This document shows positions 42,391 through 52,217 of a stretch of 64,000 bases of DNA, in pieces. Made by a program: the position numbers and the translations under genes. The notes below the pieces were generated by a model. It did not search any database and was not told the origin of the DNA. It saw only the letters and a program-made list of their open reading frames with translations. Numbering within the stretch: position 1 is the stretch's first letter; each line of letters starts with the position of its first letter. Origin of the DNA: CADEED01 sp964444835 (GTDB lineage: Bacteria; Pseudomonadota; Gammaproteobacteria; Steroidobacterales; Steroidobacteraceae); the NCBI GenBank assembly GCA_964444835.1, contig CAYUIT010000009.1:42139-106138 (forward strand), read 5' to 3'.

Positions 42391-43365
42391 GTGCTGACGG
42401 CATTCGTACCGCTCCCGGAAGGCCTCACGCGCATCGCGCTCACGTCGACGGCGTCGATTCCTGGCGAAACCGTGTGGCTCGATTTGCTCGAGCCCACGCC
42501 GAGCGAGGAGCGGCTCGTCGAAACGCATTTGGCCATCGATGTGCCGACGCGCGATGAGATGCGCGAGATCGAAGCGTCGAACCGGTTGTACGAGGACGGC
42601 GGGTCGCTTTATATGACTGCGACCATCGCCACCAAACTCGACTCCGATCTGCCGGAGAATGCGCAGGTCACGTTCATACTGTCGGCTAACAAGTTGGTGA
42701 CGAATCGTTATGTCGATCCGCTACCGTTCCGCCGCTACATGGCTTACGCCGAGCGCCACCCCACCTCCTGCAGCACCGCTGCGGCAATCTTGGCTGGCTT
42801 GCTCGAATCGATCATCAATCGCATTGCCGATGTCATCGAACGCGTGGGCGTCGATCTCGACGGCGCCTCGGCGGAAGTGTTCACCGCATCGCGCAAGAAG
42901 CGCGGCGGCACGCGCGACTTTCGCAAAGTGCTCGAGCGACTCGGCCAGAACGGTGAGCTGATCTCGAAAGCACGCGAAAGTTTGGTGAGTATCGGGCGCT
43001 TGCTGGCGTTCGTGCAGCAGGCGACGGTCGTGCCCCTCGCCAACGACGTGCGCTCCCGCTTTCGGACGCTCAACCGCGACGTGGTTGCGATGAGCGATCA
43101 CGCATCGTTCCTCGGCACCAAGACCTCGTTCATTCTCGACGCCACGCTCGGGCTGATCAGCATCGATCAGAACAACATCCTGAAGATCTTCTCGGTCGTC
43201 ACCGTATTCCTGCTGCCCCCAAGCGTGATCGCGGCCCTGTTTGGCATGAATTTCCAACGGATGCCCTGGATCGCCGAGCCCTGGGGGTTCTGGGTGGCGT
43301 TCGGGCTTATGCTCGTCTCGTCGGTCGGCCCGTTTCTCATATTCAAGCGCAAGGGCTGGCTGTAA
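42391..43365 (+). CDS. corA: CorA-family magnesium/metal transporter
   Basis: A pentameric cation channel. The cytoplasmic domain is acidic and helical, with TVWLDLLEPTPSEERLVE at the start and helical REMRE/IEASNRLYEDG. The C-terminus has the two membrane helices, the first ending in the selectivity motif GMN (ALFGMNFQRMPW) and the second (FWVAFGLMLVSSVGPFLIF) followed by KRKGWL, the usual basic end. Length 324 residues; GTG start. It could carry Mg, Co or Ni; Mg is usual. Confidence 0.93.
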   Translation: MLTAFVPLPEGLTRIALTSTASIPGETVWLDLLEPTPSEERLVETHLAIDVPTRDEMREIEASNRLYEDGGSLYMTATIATKLDSDLPENAQVTFILSANKLVTNRYVDPLPFRRYMAYAERHPTSCSTAAAILAGLLESIINRIADVIERVGVDLDGASAEVFTASRKKRGGTRDFRKVLERLGQNGELISKARESLVSIGRLLAFVQQATVVPLANDVRSRFRTLNRDVVAMSDHASFLGTKTSFILDATLGLISIDQNNILKIFSVVTVFLLPPSVIAALFGMNFQRMPWIAEPWGFWVAFGLMLVSSVGPFLIFKRKGWL

Positions 43366-43385
43366 TCCGACGCCGGATTCCGGAG

Positions 43386-43391
43386 TACAAT
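43386..43391 (+). promoter_or_regulatory. -10 box of the tRNA-Arg gene
   Basis: TACAAT followed by a GC-rich discriminator (CCGCGGCCCC) 10 bases before the mature tRNA. Such discriminators are typical of stringently controlled stable RNA genes. I see no good -35. Confidence 0.5.
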
Positions 43392-43401
43392 CCGCGGCCC
43401 C

Positions 43402-43478
43402 GCGCCCGTAGCTCAGTTGGATAGAGTGACGGTTTCCGAAACCGTAGGTCACAGGTTCGAATCCTGTCGGGCGCGCCA
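43402..43478 (+). tRNA. tRNA-Arg (anticodon CCG)
   Basis: A complete 77-base cloverleaf. The acceptor stem GCGCCCG pairs with CGGGCGC, the D-arm holds AGTTGGATA, the anticodon stem ACGGT/ACCGT encloses TTCCGAA with anticodon CCG (reads CGG), and the T-arm is ACAGG-TTCGAAT-CCTGT. The discriminator is G, and CCA is encoded. The 3' half from base 43446 is repeated in tandem downstream. Confidence 0.95.
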
Positions 43479-43605
43479 CCTCATATGGCACGGGCGGACG
43501 AGGCACTCCAAGGTCACAGGTTCGAATCCTGTCGGGCGCGCCACCTCATGTGGCACGGGCGGACGAGGCACTCCAAGGTCACAGGTTCGAATCCTGTCGG
43601 GCGCG
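43446..43605 (+). repeat. 65-bp tandem repeat of the tRNA-Arg 3' half
   Basis: Copies begin at 43446 (inside the tRNA), 43511 and 43576, period 65. Each holds the variable loop, T-arm, 3' acceptor strand and CCA of the tRNA (33 bases) plus a 32-base spacer with GGCACGGGCGGACGAGG. Copies 1 and 2 differ by one base in the spacer (CATATG versus CATGTG). Copy 3 runs into the assembly gap, so the true copy number is unknown. No D-arm or anticodon arm is repeated. Confidence 0.92.
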
Positions 43606-43705
43606 NNNNNNNNNNNNNNNNNNNNNNNNNNNNNNNNNNNNNNNNNNNNNNNNNNNNNNNNNNNNNNNNNNNNNNNNNNNNNNNNNNNNNNNNNNNNNNN
43701 NNNNN
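43606..43705. other. Assembly gap (100 N)
   Basis: One hundred Ns, a conventional placeholder for a gap of unknown size. It begins inside a repeat copy, so the tandem array very likely caused the break. Hidden sequence may include further repeats and the -35 of the next promoter. Confidence 0.97.
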
Positions 43706-43725
43706 CCATTCCGAGGCCGCGCCGC

Positions 43726-43731
43726 TATAAT
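43726..43731 (+). promoter_or_regulatory. -10 box of the cytochrome c5 gene
   Basis: A perfect TATAAT. The matching -35 would lie at about 43703-43708, straddling the edge of the N gap, so it cannot be read. The predicted leader is about 50 bases. Confidence 0.55.
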
Positions 43732-43786
43732 GGCGGGGTAAATTGGTTTCAAATCAATCACCTCTCGTACGGGATCGGTCAACAGC

Positions 43787-44311
43787 GTGAGCAAGCAGGA
43801 TTCGCATTTCTTCAATACGTTCAGCATCGTCATCGCGATCCTGGTCGCCGTTACCATTCTGCTGTTCGCGTTCGCGCGAGCCGTGGGCCGCAACACGCAG
43901 GTAGAGCACTTACAAAGCGATCCTGAATTCGTGACTGCCGTGGCGGAGAATTTGAAGCCGCTCGCGCAAGTGGCAGTCGCAGGCCAAGACAACTCGGCAC
44001 TCGCGATCGTGGCGGATAACGCCAGTGCTGGCAGCGCTGCGCCGGCCGCCGAATTGCCGACGGATGGCATCGGCGTGTACGAAAAAGTGTGCAGCAGCTG
44101 CCACAGCGCAGGGCTCGCCGGTGCGCCGAAGTCGGGCGACAAGGCTGCGTGGGCACCACGCATCGCGCAAGGTACGGACACGCTCTACAAGCACGCGATC
44201 GAAGGCTTTCAGGGCAAAGCGGGCGTGATGCCGGCCAAAGGCGGCTTCAGCAACTATCCGGACGATCTCATCAAGCTCGCCGTCGACCACATGGTCGAGA
44301 TCAATCAGTAG
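43787..44311 (+). CDS. Membrane-anchored cytochrome c5-like protein
   Basis: The GTG-started protein has an uncleaved N-terminal membrane helix (SIVIAILVAVTILLFAFA), an extended linker, and a C-terminal monohaem domain with CSSCH (YEKVCSSCHSAGLAGAPK), WAPRIAQG and the Met ligand in GVMPAKGGF. This is the cytochrome c5 pattern, a periplasm-facing electron carrier. 174 residues. It probably works in the same chain as the cytochrome c4 gene 3 kb upstream. Confidence 0.9.
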   Translation: MSKQDSHFFNTFSIVIAILVAVTILLFAFARAVGRNTQVEHLQSDPEFVTAVAENLKPLAQVAVAGQDNSALAIVADNASAGSAAPAAELPTDGIGVYEKVCSSCHSAGLAGAPKSGDKAAWAPRIAQGTDTLYKHAIEGFQGKAGVMPAKGGFSNYPDDLIKLAVDHMVEINQ

Positions 44312-44367
44312 TTAGTTCCCACATAGCCATCGCCGGCGGGCTATTCGAGCCTCATGGGCGCGGCTGA

Positions 44368-45198
44368 CTAACTTCCTGAGCTCCGGGACGCTGCGGCGCG
44401 GTGCATCGTTCGCTCTCGGGGGTTGGACGAGCGGAAGTAGTGGCTGGGTGTCGTACCCAGTTCGCGCCGAAACGCCGCCACGAACGCGCTCGGCGTTTGG
44501 TAGCCCACCGCGCTTGCCGTTTGCGTGACGCTCGCCCCTTCGGCGAGCAAGCGTAACGCCTCAGTCATGCGAGCTCGCCGACACCAGCGGCCCAAGGTCA
44601 GCGTTGTCTCGCGCGCAAACACGCGTTCGAGCGTGCGCACGCTGGCACCCACCTCTCGGGCAACCAGCCGCGCGCTCACGGCGCCGCCCGTCGCGAGAAT
44701 CCGCTTCGCGGCGCGCAGCGCGCGTGCGTCGGTCGGCAATGGCACGTGCAGCGGTTCGGTCGGGAGCTGCTCTAACAACTCGACCAAGAGCTGCGCGAGT
44801 CTTCGATCGGACGGCGAGTCGCGGCGCAGCACATTGAGCCGACAAACGTGCAGCACGAGCTCTCGCACCAACGGCGATACATTCATCGCGGCGCACTTGC
44901 GTGGCAGACGCTGCGCAGTCGAGCGCGGCCGCAAGAATATCGTCCGCAGCGTTACACGCCCCGACATGCGCACCGCATGGTTCACGCGCGCTGGCAGCCA
45001 CAGCGCACGCTGTGGCGGGATCACCCACGTCCCTTCGGCGGTGACCACGGTCATCACGCCGTGAGTCGCGAATACGAGCTGGTCCCACTCGTCGAAGCTG
45101 CGCATCGGCAACCCGAGCCCGCGCGGATGCGTGACTGCGTAGCTGCGCACCAGAATCGGTTCATCGCCCGAATTGCGCGGTTGTCGCTTTTTCGACAT
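44368..45198 (-). CDS. AraC-family transcriptional regulator
   Basis: The N-terminal part is a cupin-type sensor (VFATHGVMTVVTAEGTWVIPPQRALWLPA, like the NimR/YeaM group). The C-terminal 100 residues hold two helix-turn-helix motifs, SARLVAREVGASVRTLERVF and SVTQTASAVGYQTPSAFVAAF, ending RRELGTTPSHYFR. Length 276. It is divergent from the small VOC-domain gene 70 bases away, which is a natural target. The inducer is unknown. Confidence 0.9.
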   Translation of the reverse strand: MSKKRQPRNSGDEPILVRSYAVTHPRGLGLPMRSFDEWDQLVFATHGVMTVVTAEGTWVIPPQRALWLPARVNHAVRMSGRVTLRTIFLRPRSTAQRLPRKCAAMNVSPLVRELVLHVCRLNVLRRDSPSDRRLAQLLVELLEQLPTEPLHVPLPTDARALRAAKRILATGGAVSARLVAREVGASVRTLERVFARETTLTLGRWCRRARMTEALRLLAEGASVTQTASAVGYQTPSAFVAAFRRELGTTPSHYFRSSNPRERTMHRAAASRSSGS

Positions 45199-45269
45199 TA
45201 CGTGACATCTTATCGAAAGCTACGTCCGACGTTCTCGCTAGCATGGCGCCATCATTCACGGAGGTCGCC

Positions 45270-45653
45270 ATGGGCAGTGTTCGACATTTCGCTATCAATG
45301 CCGACGACATGGAACGCGCGCGCCAGTTCTACGGCAATGTGTTCGGTTGGCGTTTCGATGCTTGGGGTCCACCCGGATTTTTCATGATCAACACGGGCGA
45401 CTCACAGGCCAGCGCCCCGATGGCCTCGCTCCAGCAGCGCCGCGAACTCGTGCCCGGGCTCAAATTGAATGCGTTCGAGTGCACGATTGCGGTCGACGAG
45501 GATGTCGATCGTGTGGCCGCCGCCGTCAAAGCAAACGGCGGTCGTGTGCTGATGGAAAAAGCCGTGATCCCGGGTGTGGGTGAGTTGATCTTCTTCCAGG
45601 ATTCCGAAGGCAACGTGGCGGGCGCGATGCGTTACGAGAAACGCGCGCCGTAG
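45270..45653 (+). CDS. VOC (glyoxalase/bleomycin-resistance fold) protein
   Basis: A single-module vicinal-oxygen-chelate protein. It opens VRHFAINADDMERARQFYGNVFGWRF, has GPPGFFMINTGDSQ in the middle and ends IFFQDSEGNVAGAMRYE, with the metal-binding His and Glu in place at the first and last strands. The ATG at 45270 follows a GGAGG site; a shorter upstream extension is in frame. 127 residues. Substrate unknown; it may act in metabolite detoxification under control of the neighbouring AraC regulator. Confidence 0.88.
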   Translation: MGSVRHFAINADDMERARQFYGNVFGWRFDAWGPPGFFMINTGDSQASAPMASLQQRRELVPGLKLNAFECTIAVDEDVDRVAAAVKANGGRVLMEKAVIPGVGELIFFQDSEGNVAGAMRYEKRAP

Positions 45654-45668
45654 GCGCCGCTCGCAGCC

Positions 45669-47240
<1,572 letters not shown>

Positions 47241-47277
47241 GCGGCACCTTCCTTGGCGCGCGACGATTAGGGCGCGA

Positions 47278-47535
47278 TTAGTTGGGCTGCTTGCTCGCCA
47301 AGCGCTGCTCGAGTTCGGCAACCCGCGCTTCGAGCTCGCCGAGACGCGCCCGCGTGCGCTCCAGCACCTTGCGCTGCGCATCGAATTCATCGCGGCCGGT
47401 GAGATCGAGCTTGGTGAGATTCGCGCGCAGCACGGCCCGGAAGTTCTGCTCGAGATCGTTACGCAAATGTGCCACGCCGGGCGGCAATCCCTGCATCAGG
47501 CCCTTCAACAATTCTTCGATCTTTGGCATTTCCAT
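47278..47535 (-). CDS. ubiK: UbiK, ubiquinone biosynthesis accessory factor
   Basis: UbiK (YqiC, BMFP family) binds UbiJ and lipids and supports the Ubi complex. The 85-residue protein has an amphipathic N-terminal helix (IEELLKGLMQGLPPGVAHL), the LTKLDLTGRDEFDAQRKVL core that is highly typical, and a C-terminal coiled coil (RARLGELEARVAELEQRLA). The ATG at 47535 follows GGAG; a second ATG lies at 47529. The neighbourhood comM-ubiK / glnK-amtB is common in gammaproteobacteria. Confidence 0.93.
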   Translation of the reverse strand: MEMPKIEELLKGLMQGLPPGVAHLRNDLEQNFRAVLRANLTKLDLTGRDEFDAQRKVLERTRARLGELEARVAELEQRLASKQPN

Positions 47536-47656
47536 CAGTGAGACTCCTTGGGCCAACAATTGCCCCGAATTGAAGCGCGGCGTTCTGCAGCGCGCCAAAT
47601 CAGTGCGCCTTCGAGGCTGCGGTGCGCCCACGGCGCCATTCTCGCGCCCGGCTGGC

Positions 47657-47672
47657 TGGCATGGAACCTGCA
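47657..47672 (+). promoter_or_regulatory. Sigma-54 promoter of glnK-amtB
   Basis: TGGCATGGAACCTGCA fits the sigma-54 pattern TGGCAYR-N4-TTGCA with two mismatches and, critically, the exact GG-N10-GC spacing. The predicted start is near 47683, about 75 bases before glnK. NtrC would be the expected activator; I found no clean NtrC pair. Confidence 0.7.
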
Positions 47673-47757
47673 AAACGCACCGAGCACATAACCGGAGGAT
47701 ACGCGCGGACCGTCCGCGCCGGGCTCCGAGTTAACGACCGGTATCGCCAGAAACGTA

Positions 47758-48096
47758 ATGAAGATGATCACCGCCATCATCCGCCCTTGGAAGCTCGACG
47801 ACCTGCAGCTCGCGGTCGCGCGCCTCGGCGTGCAGGGGCTGACGGTGACCGAGGTGACGGGCTACGGGCGCCAGAAGGGCCACTCCGAGCACTACCGCGG
47901 CGCTGAGTACCGAGTCGAGTTCGTGCCGAAGTTACGGGTCGAGATCGTCACTGACGATCCGGCGGTCGAAGCTGTCGTCGAAGCCATTCAAAACGTCGCC
48001 CGCACGGGCAAGACGGGGGACGGCAAGGTTTTCACATCCGTGGTGCAGCAAGCCGTTCGTATCAGGACGCGCGAAACAGGGGCTGCAGCCGCGTAG
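47758..48096 (+). CDS. glnK: GlnK, PII nitrogen regulatory protein
   Basis: A trimeric PII protein that senses 2-oxoglutarate and ATP/ADP and gates the ammonium channel. It has MITAIIRPWKLDDLQLA, the T-loop GRQKGHSEHYRGAEYRVEF with the uridylylated Tyr in HYRG, and the B-loop RTGKTGDGKVF. The C-terminus (TSVVQQAVRIRTRETGAAAA) varies from the usual VLPVEE-type strand, so ligand contacts there may differ. 112 residues. amtB lies 26 bases downstream, the standard operon. Confidence 0.94.
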   Translation: MKMITAIIRPWKLDDLQLAVARLGVQGLTVTEVTGYGRQKGHSEHYRGAEYRVEFVPKLRVEIVTDDPAVEAVVEAIQNVARTGKTGDGKVFTSVVQQAVRIRTRETGAAAA

Positions 48097-48122
48097 TCGT
48101 TTTCTCGAAGGGAGCCATCAGC

Positions 48123-49559
48123 ATGTCGATATCACAGAAGAATAGTCATCTTTCACGCTTCGGCACATCGGGGATGTGGCGAGTGTTGCGCGCGCTAGCA
48201 CCGATGCTGGCGCTCGTGGCCTTGCCCGGCATTGCCTTCGCCGAAGGCCCGCCGCCACCTAACAAGGGCGATACGGGTTGGGTCATGACGTCCACGGTGC
48301 TCGTCATTCTCATGACGATTCCGGGCCTCGCCCTGTTCTACGGCGGCATGGTCCGCAGCAAGAACGTGCTGTCGGTGCTGATGCAAGTGTTCATTACGTT
48401 TTGCTTGGTCGCGCTGTTGTGGTCGATCTACGGCTACAGCATCGCGTTCACGGCCGGCAACGCCTTCTTCGGCGGATTCGACCGCTTGTTCCTCGCGGGA
48501 CTGACGTCCGACTCACCGGCCGCCACGTTCAGCAAGGGTGTGTACATCCCCGAGTACGTGTACTTCTGCTTCCAGCTCACGTTTGCAGCCATCACGCCGT
48601 GCTTGATCGTCGGCGCGTTCGCGGAGCGCATCAAGTTCTCCGCGATGCTCGTGTTCATGGTCATCTGGTTCACGTTCTCCTACCTACCGATCGCGCACAT
48701 GGTGTGGTTCTGGGCGGGTCCGGATGCGTACACCGATCAAGCGGCAGCGGATGCTGCACTGGCGAGCGCCGGGTTCTTGTTCCAGAAGGGCGCCCTCGAC
48801 TTTGCCGGTGGAACGGTGGTGCACATCAATGCCGGTATCGCCGGCTTGGTCGGCGCCCTCGTGCTCGGCAAGCGTGTCGGATTCGGCACGGCGGCCATGC
48901 CGCCGCACAACCTGCCGATGGTGATGATCGGCGCGTCGCTGCTGTGGGTGGGCTGGTTCGGCTTCAACGTCGGCAGCAACCTCGAAGCGAATGGCTTTGC
49001 GGGCATGGTGTTCGCGAACACGTTGTTAGCCACCGCCGCTGCCACCCTCGCCTGGGTGTTCGCTGAGTGGGTCGCACGCGGTGCGCCAACGATGCTCGGT
49101 GCCGCCTCGGGCGCCGTCGCAGGCTTGGTCGCGATCACACCAGCTTGCGGTTGGGTCGGCCCGATGGGCTCGATCGCGATCGGTGCAGCGGCCGGCCTCG
49201 TGTGCTTGTGGGCCTGCTCGGGCCTCAAGAAGATGCTTGGCTACGACGACTCGCTCGACGTGTTCGGCGTGCACGCGGTTGGCGGCATCCTGGGCGCGAT
49301 CTTGACGGGCGTGTTCAACAACCCGGCACTCGGCGGCACGGGCGTCTTCAACTACGTGACAGGTGAAGCCGAGTTCTTCGGCGGTGCACAAGTCATCTCG
49401 CAGTTGTGGGGCGTCGGCGTCACCGTCATCTGGTCGGGTGTCGTCGCGTTCATCGCGTTCAAGCTGGTCGATCTCATCATCGGCCTGCGTGTGAACGAAG
49501 AGCAAGAGCGCGAAGGCCTCGACACCGTGTCGCACGGTGAGCGCGCTTACAACAACTAG
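48123..49559 (+). CDS. amtB: AmtB, ammonium transporter
   Basis: A trimeric ammonia channel. After a cleavable signal peptide (VALPGIAFAEG) come about 11 membrane helices, with GLALFYGGMVRSKNVLS, the first pore His in GTVVHINAGIAGLVGALVLG and the second in DVFGVHAVGGILGA, and GWFGFNVGSNLEANG. Length 478 residues fits. Its C-terminal tail (NEEQEREGLDTVSHGERAYNN) is the PII-binding end. A terminator-like hairpin pair follows. Confidence 0.96.
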   Translation: MSISQKNSHLSRFGTSGMWRVLRALAPMLALVALPGIAFAEGPPPPNKGDTGWVMTSTVLVILMTIPGLALFYGGMVRSKNVLSVLMQVFITFCLVALLWSIYGYSIAFTAGNAFFGGFDRLFLAGLTSDSPAATFSKGVYIPEYVYFCFQLTFAAITPCLIVGAFAERIKFSAMLVFMVIWFTFSYLPIAHMVWFWAGPDAYTDQAAADAALASAGFLFQKGALDFAGGTVVHINAGIAGLVGALVLGKRVGFGTAAMPPHNLPMVMIGASLLWVGWFGFNVGSNLEANGFAGMVFANTLLATAAATLAWVFAEWVARGAPTMLGAASGAVAGLVAITPACGWVGPMGSIAIGAAAGLVCLWACSGLKKMLGYDDSLDVFGVHAVGGILGAILTGVFNNPALGGTGVFNYVTGEAEFFGGAQVISQLWGVGVTVIWSGVVAFIAFKLVDLIIGLRVNEEQEREGLDTVSHGERAYNN

Positions 49560-49571
49560 TGGATCCGCGGC

Positions 49572-49596
49572 GTGCAGCCAGCCAGCCTGGCTGCAC
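49572..49596 (+). repeat. Inverted repeat after amtB
   Basis: GTGCAGCCA and TGGCTGCAC are perfect 9-base arms around a 7-base loop, 12 bases after the amtB stop. No T-run follows, so it is more likely an mRNA-stabilising hairpin than a terminator alone. Confidence 0.6.
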
Positions 49597-49618
49597 GACC
49601 GCCTTGGTTGGAACAGGG

Positions 49619-49671
49619 CCCCTGGGCAAGTCGAACCCCTCGTCGACACACTGCCCAGGGGTTCCTTATTT
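49619..49671 (+). terminator. Terminator of the glnK-amtB operon
   Basis: CCCCTGGGCA (49619-49628) and TGCCCAGGGG (49652-49661) are perfect 10-base arms around 23 bases, followed by TTCCTTATTT. The loop is long for a classic terminator, but the strong stem and T-rich tail favour termination. Confidence 0.65.
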
Positions 49672-49764
49672 GACGCGGTGTACACTCCTACCCGCGCGAA
49701 TGTGACGTGGTTCAAATTGCGCCGGTTTCGCTTCGCGCGATACTTGCGAGCCAAGGAGAAACCT

Positions 49765-50223
49765 ATGCGGCACTCGATGTTATGCGTGGCAGCCCTGTTC
49801 GCGTTGGCGACGGTAGCGCACGCAGGTTCGGACGTTTACAGCTACAAGGACAGCAACGGCCAGACCCATTACACCGATCGCTGGCGCCCGGGTGCGGTGC
49901 TGGTGAAGGCGGGTACGCCGAATCAGCCGCGCACGAATGTCGCCTCGACTGGCTCATCCTCCCCGGATACGCAGCGTGCCCAGCAGATCATCGAGGATGA
50001 GCAAGCCACGCGTGCGATGAATGCCGATCTCAACAAGAAGCGGCAGGAGCAGTGCAAGCTCGCCACCGAGCAGTACGAGAAGCAAATCGCGGCCCGCCGC
50101 CTCGTCAAGAAAGACGAAAAGGGTAACGATGTGTTCTTGTCAGAGGCGGAGGCGAATGCGGCGCGGGTTCGTGCACGGCAGGAGCGCGATGCGGCCTGCG
50201 GCAGCACAGGGCCGGCTCGCTGA
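49765..50223 (+). CDS. DUF4124-domain exported protein
   Basis: The ATG at 49765 follows AAGGAGAA. A signal peptide (LCVAALFALATVAHAG) leads to a short DUF4124 domain, SDVYSYKDSNGQTHYTDRWRPG, an SH3-like beta fold common in gammaproteobacterial envelope proteins. The remaining 100 residues are a charged helix or coiled coil (AQQIIEDEQATRAMNADLNKK) with two Cys near QEQCKLATE and DAACGS. 152 residues; function unknown. Confidence 0.85.
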   Translation: MRHSMLCVAALFALATVAHAGSDVYSYKDSNGQTHYTDRWRPGAVLVKAGTPNQPRTNVASTGSSSPDTQRAQQIIEDEQATRAMNADLNKKRQEQCKLATEQYEKQIAARRLVKKDEKGNDVFLSEAEANAARVRARQERDAACGSTGPAR

Positions 50224-50254
50224 TCCACGCCGCGCGCGCTAAAGTGCGCGCACC

Positions 50255-51124
50255 ATGACAAGAGTCGCTTTCGCAGGTCTCGGCGCCATGGGCGCGCCGA
50301 TGGCGCGCAATCTCCATCGCGCCGGTCTACTCACCGCGGTTTGGAATCGCACGGCCAGCAAGGCCGCGGCGCTCGCCCATGAACTGGGCGTACCGGCTGC
50401 TGCGAACTTGGCCGACCTCGCGCGCACCGCCGACGTCATCGTGCTATGTGTTTCTGCTGACGAGGACGTGACGGCCACGGTCGAGGCACTCGCCCCGCAC
50501 CTCGCCCGCGACAGCCTCGTGATCGATTGCTCGACTGTCAGCGCCGACACCGCGCGGCGCGCAGCCGAGCGACTCGGTGCAGTGGGCGTCGATTTCCTCG
50601 ATGCGCCCGTCAGCGGCGGCGTCGAAGGCGCGCAGAAAGGCACGTTGGCGATCATGGTCGGCGGCACGGTGAGCGCGTTCGATCGCGGGCGGCCGGTGCT
50701 CGAGGCCATGGGCAAGACCATCACTCATTTCGGGCGCACGGGTGCGGGGCAAGCGACCAAAGCGACCAATCAAATCATGTGCGCCGGCATCATTCGTGCG
50801 GTTGCCGAGGCGATGGCGTTTGCGCGCGCGCACGAGCTGCCGCTCGACAAAGTGGTCGGCACGCTCGGACAAGGCGCAGGCTCGAGTTGGTACTTCGTGA
50901 ACCGGGCACCGAACATGATCCGCGGCGAATACCCGGCAGGCTTTCGCGTGCGACTGCACGCCAAGGACTTGCGCATTTGCCGCGACATGGCAGCGCGCTT
51001 CAACGTGGCCCTGCCTGTGGTTGAGGACATGCTCGCGGAGTATGCCGAGCTGATCGAGCGCGGTTACGGCGACGAAGACATCTCCTCGGCCTATCGACTC
51101 AAGTCGGCACTGTTCGAACATTGA
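50255..51124 (+). CDS. 3-hydroxyisobutyrate dehydrogenase-family oxidoreductase
   Basis: A beta-hydroxyacid dehydrogenase with an N-terminal Rossmann domain (FAGLGAMGAPMARNLHRAG), the substrate loop DAPVSGGVEGAQKGTLAIMVGG and the catalytic lysine in GQATKATNQIM. The C-terminal part is all helical with HAKDLRICRDMAARFNV. Arg at WNRT in the cofactor loop suggests NADP use. 289 residues. Could act on 3-hydroxyisobutyrate, tartronate semialdehyde or a related acid; context does not decide. Confidence 0.9.
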   Translation: MTRVAFAGLGAMGAPMARNLHRAGLLTAVWNRTASKAAALAHELGVPAAANLADLARTADVIVLCVSADEDVTATVEALAPHLARDSLVIDCSTVSADTARRAAERLGAVGVDFLDAPVSGGVEGAQKGTLAIMVGGTVSAFDRGRPVLEAMGKTITHFGRTGAGQATKATNQIMCAGIIRAVAEAMAFARAHELPLDKVVGTLGQGAGSSWYFVNRAPNMIRGEYPAGFRVRLHAKDLRICRDMAARFNVALPVVEDMLAEYAELIERGYGDEDISSAYRLKSALFEH

Positions 51125-51134
51125 TGCACCACGC

Positions 51135-52217
51135 ATGGTAAGCCCCGCCAAAGCCCCCGAGGTCGAGCGTTCCGGCAAACTGTATCTGCCCGACTTCTGC
51201 GCCCCGCGTGCGGTGCTACTCACTGTATTGATCGTCGAACTCACCGCGCTGATCGTCACGCTGGGCCGCGCGAATACGGGCATGGGCTTTTGGACCGATC
51301 TGGCGCGTACCTCGATGTTCCTGTTGTGGATTGGGCTCGCGGGTGCTGGCCTGCTCTGCGCGCTGCGCGGCTACCTCAACAAACAATCGGTCGAGCGCGG
51401 TTCGATGCTCGTGCTGGGCTTGATGGTGTTCTTGGTCGTCATCATCTCTGAAATCGCGCTCCGGATCGGCTCACTCGACGATGCCTTCGGTGCCGAGCGG
51501 CACACAGACCGTTGGTCGTTCATCGTCAGCAACGTCGTGATCGCGCTGATCGTCACGGCGCTCGCGCTGCGCTATTTCTACGTGACGCATGAATGGCGCT
51601 ACAACGTAGAGTTGCAAGCGCGTGCGCGTGTGCATGCACTGCAAGCGCGTATTCGACCGCACTTCTTGTTCAACAGTATGAATACCATCGCTGCGCTGAC
51701 GCGCAGCAATCCGGCGCGCGCGGAAGAAGCCGTGCAAGACCTGGCCGACTTGTTTCGGGCGACGCTTTCCGAGAAGCGCAATGAGATCACGCTCGCCGAG
51801 GAGATCGATGTGGCGCGCACCTACCAACGCATGGAGCAGCTACGCATGGGCGCGCGACTCGAAGTGGAATGGCGCATCGATTCGTTGCCTGCGCGGGCGC
51901 AAGTGCCCGGGCTGATGGTGCAACCGTTGCTCGAAAATGCCATCTATCACGGCATCGAGCCCCGACCACAAGGCGGCAAGGTGACCGTCACGGGCGAGTG
52001 CAACAAAGGCATGATCACGATCGTGGTGCGCAATCCGTTGCCGGCAGCCAATGTCACGGTGCGCGAAGGCAATCGCTTGGCACTCGCGAACATTCGCGAA
52101 CGGCTGGAACTCATGTACGGCGACCGAGCCACGGTGAAGGCAGGCCGCTTCGACGAAGAGTACATCGTGACGCTCCGCTTTCCCCACACGGATACGCCAA
52201 AGGCAACGCCCGCATGA
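51135..52217 (+). CDS. algZ: LytS/AlgZ-type sensor histidine kinase
   Basis: A membrane sensor kinase of the LytS/AlgZ (FimS) class. About four N-terminal hydrophobic helices (residues 25-150) precede the phosphoacceptor motif ARIRPHFLFNSMNTIAALTR, a helical LSEKRNEITLAEEI segment, and the ATPase domain with VQPLLENAIYHGIEP and LALANIRERLELMYGD. The 360-residue layout equals AlgZ. It overlaps the regulator gene by 4 bases (ATGA), so the pair forms one system; in Pseudomonas AlgZR controls twitching and alginate genes. Confidence 0.92.
   Translation: MVSPAKAPEVERSGKLYLPDFCAPRAVLLTVLIVELTALIVTLGRANTGMGFWTDLARTSMFLLWIGLAGAGLLCALRGYLNKQSVERGSMLVLGLMVFLVVIISEIALRIGSLDDAFGAERHTDRWSFIVSNVVIALIVTALALRYFYVTHEWRYNVELQARARVHALQARIRPHFLFNSMNTIAALTRSNPARAEEAVQDLADLFRATLSEKRNEITLAEEIDVARTYQRMEQLRMGARLEVEWRIDSLPARAQVPGLMVQPLLENAIYHGIEPRPQGGKVTVTGECNKGMITIVVRNPLPAANVTVREGNRLALANIRERLELMYGDRATVKAGRFDEEYIVTLRFPHTDTPKATPA

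Noticed and set aside
43417..43926. Open frames reading through the tRNA, its repeats and the N gap (both strands)
   Set aside because: They translate tRNA sequence (phrases like HRFESCRAR and QDSNL are classic tRNA-read-through artefacts) and run through undefined bases.
47596..47640. NtrC-like half-sites (TGCGCC and GGTGCG) before glnK
   Set aside because: The half-sites are 11 bases apart instead of 5, so they do not make an NtrC dimer site.
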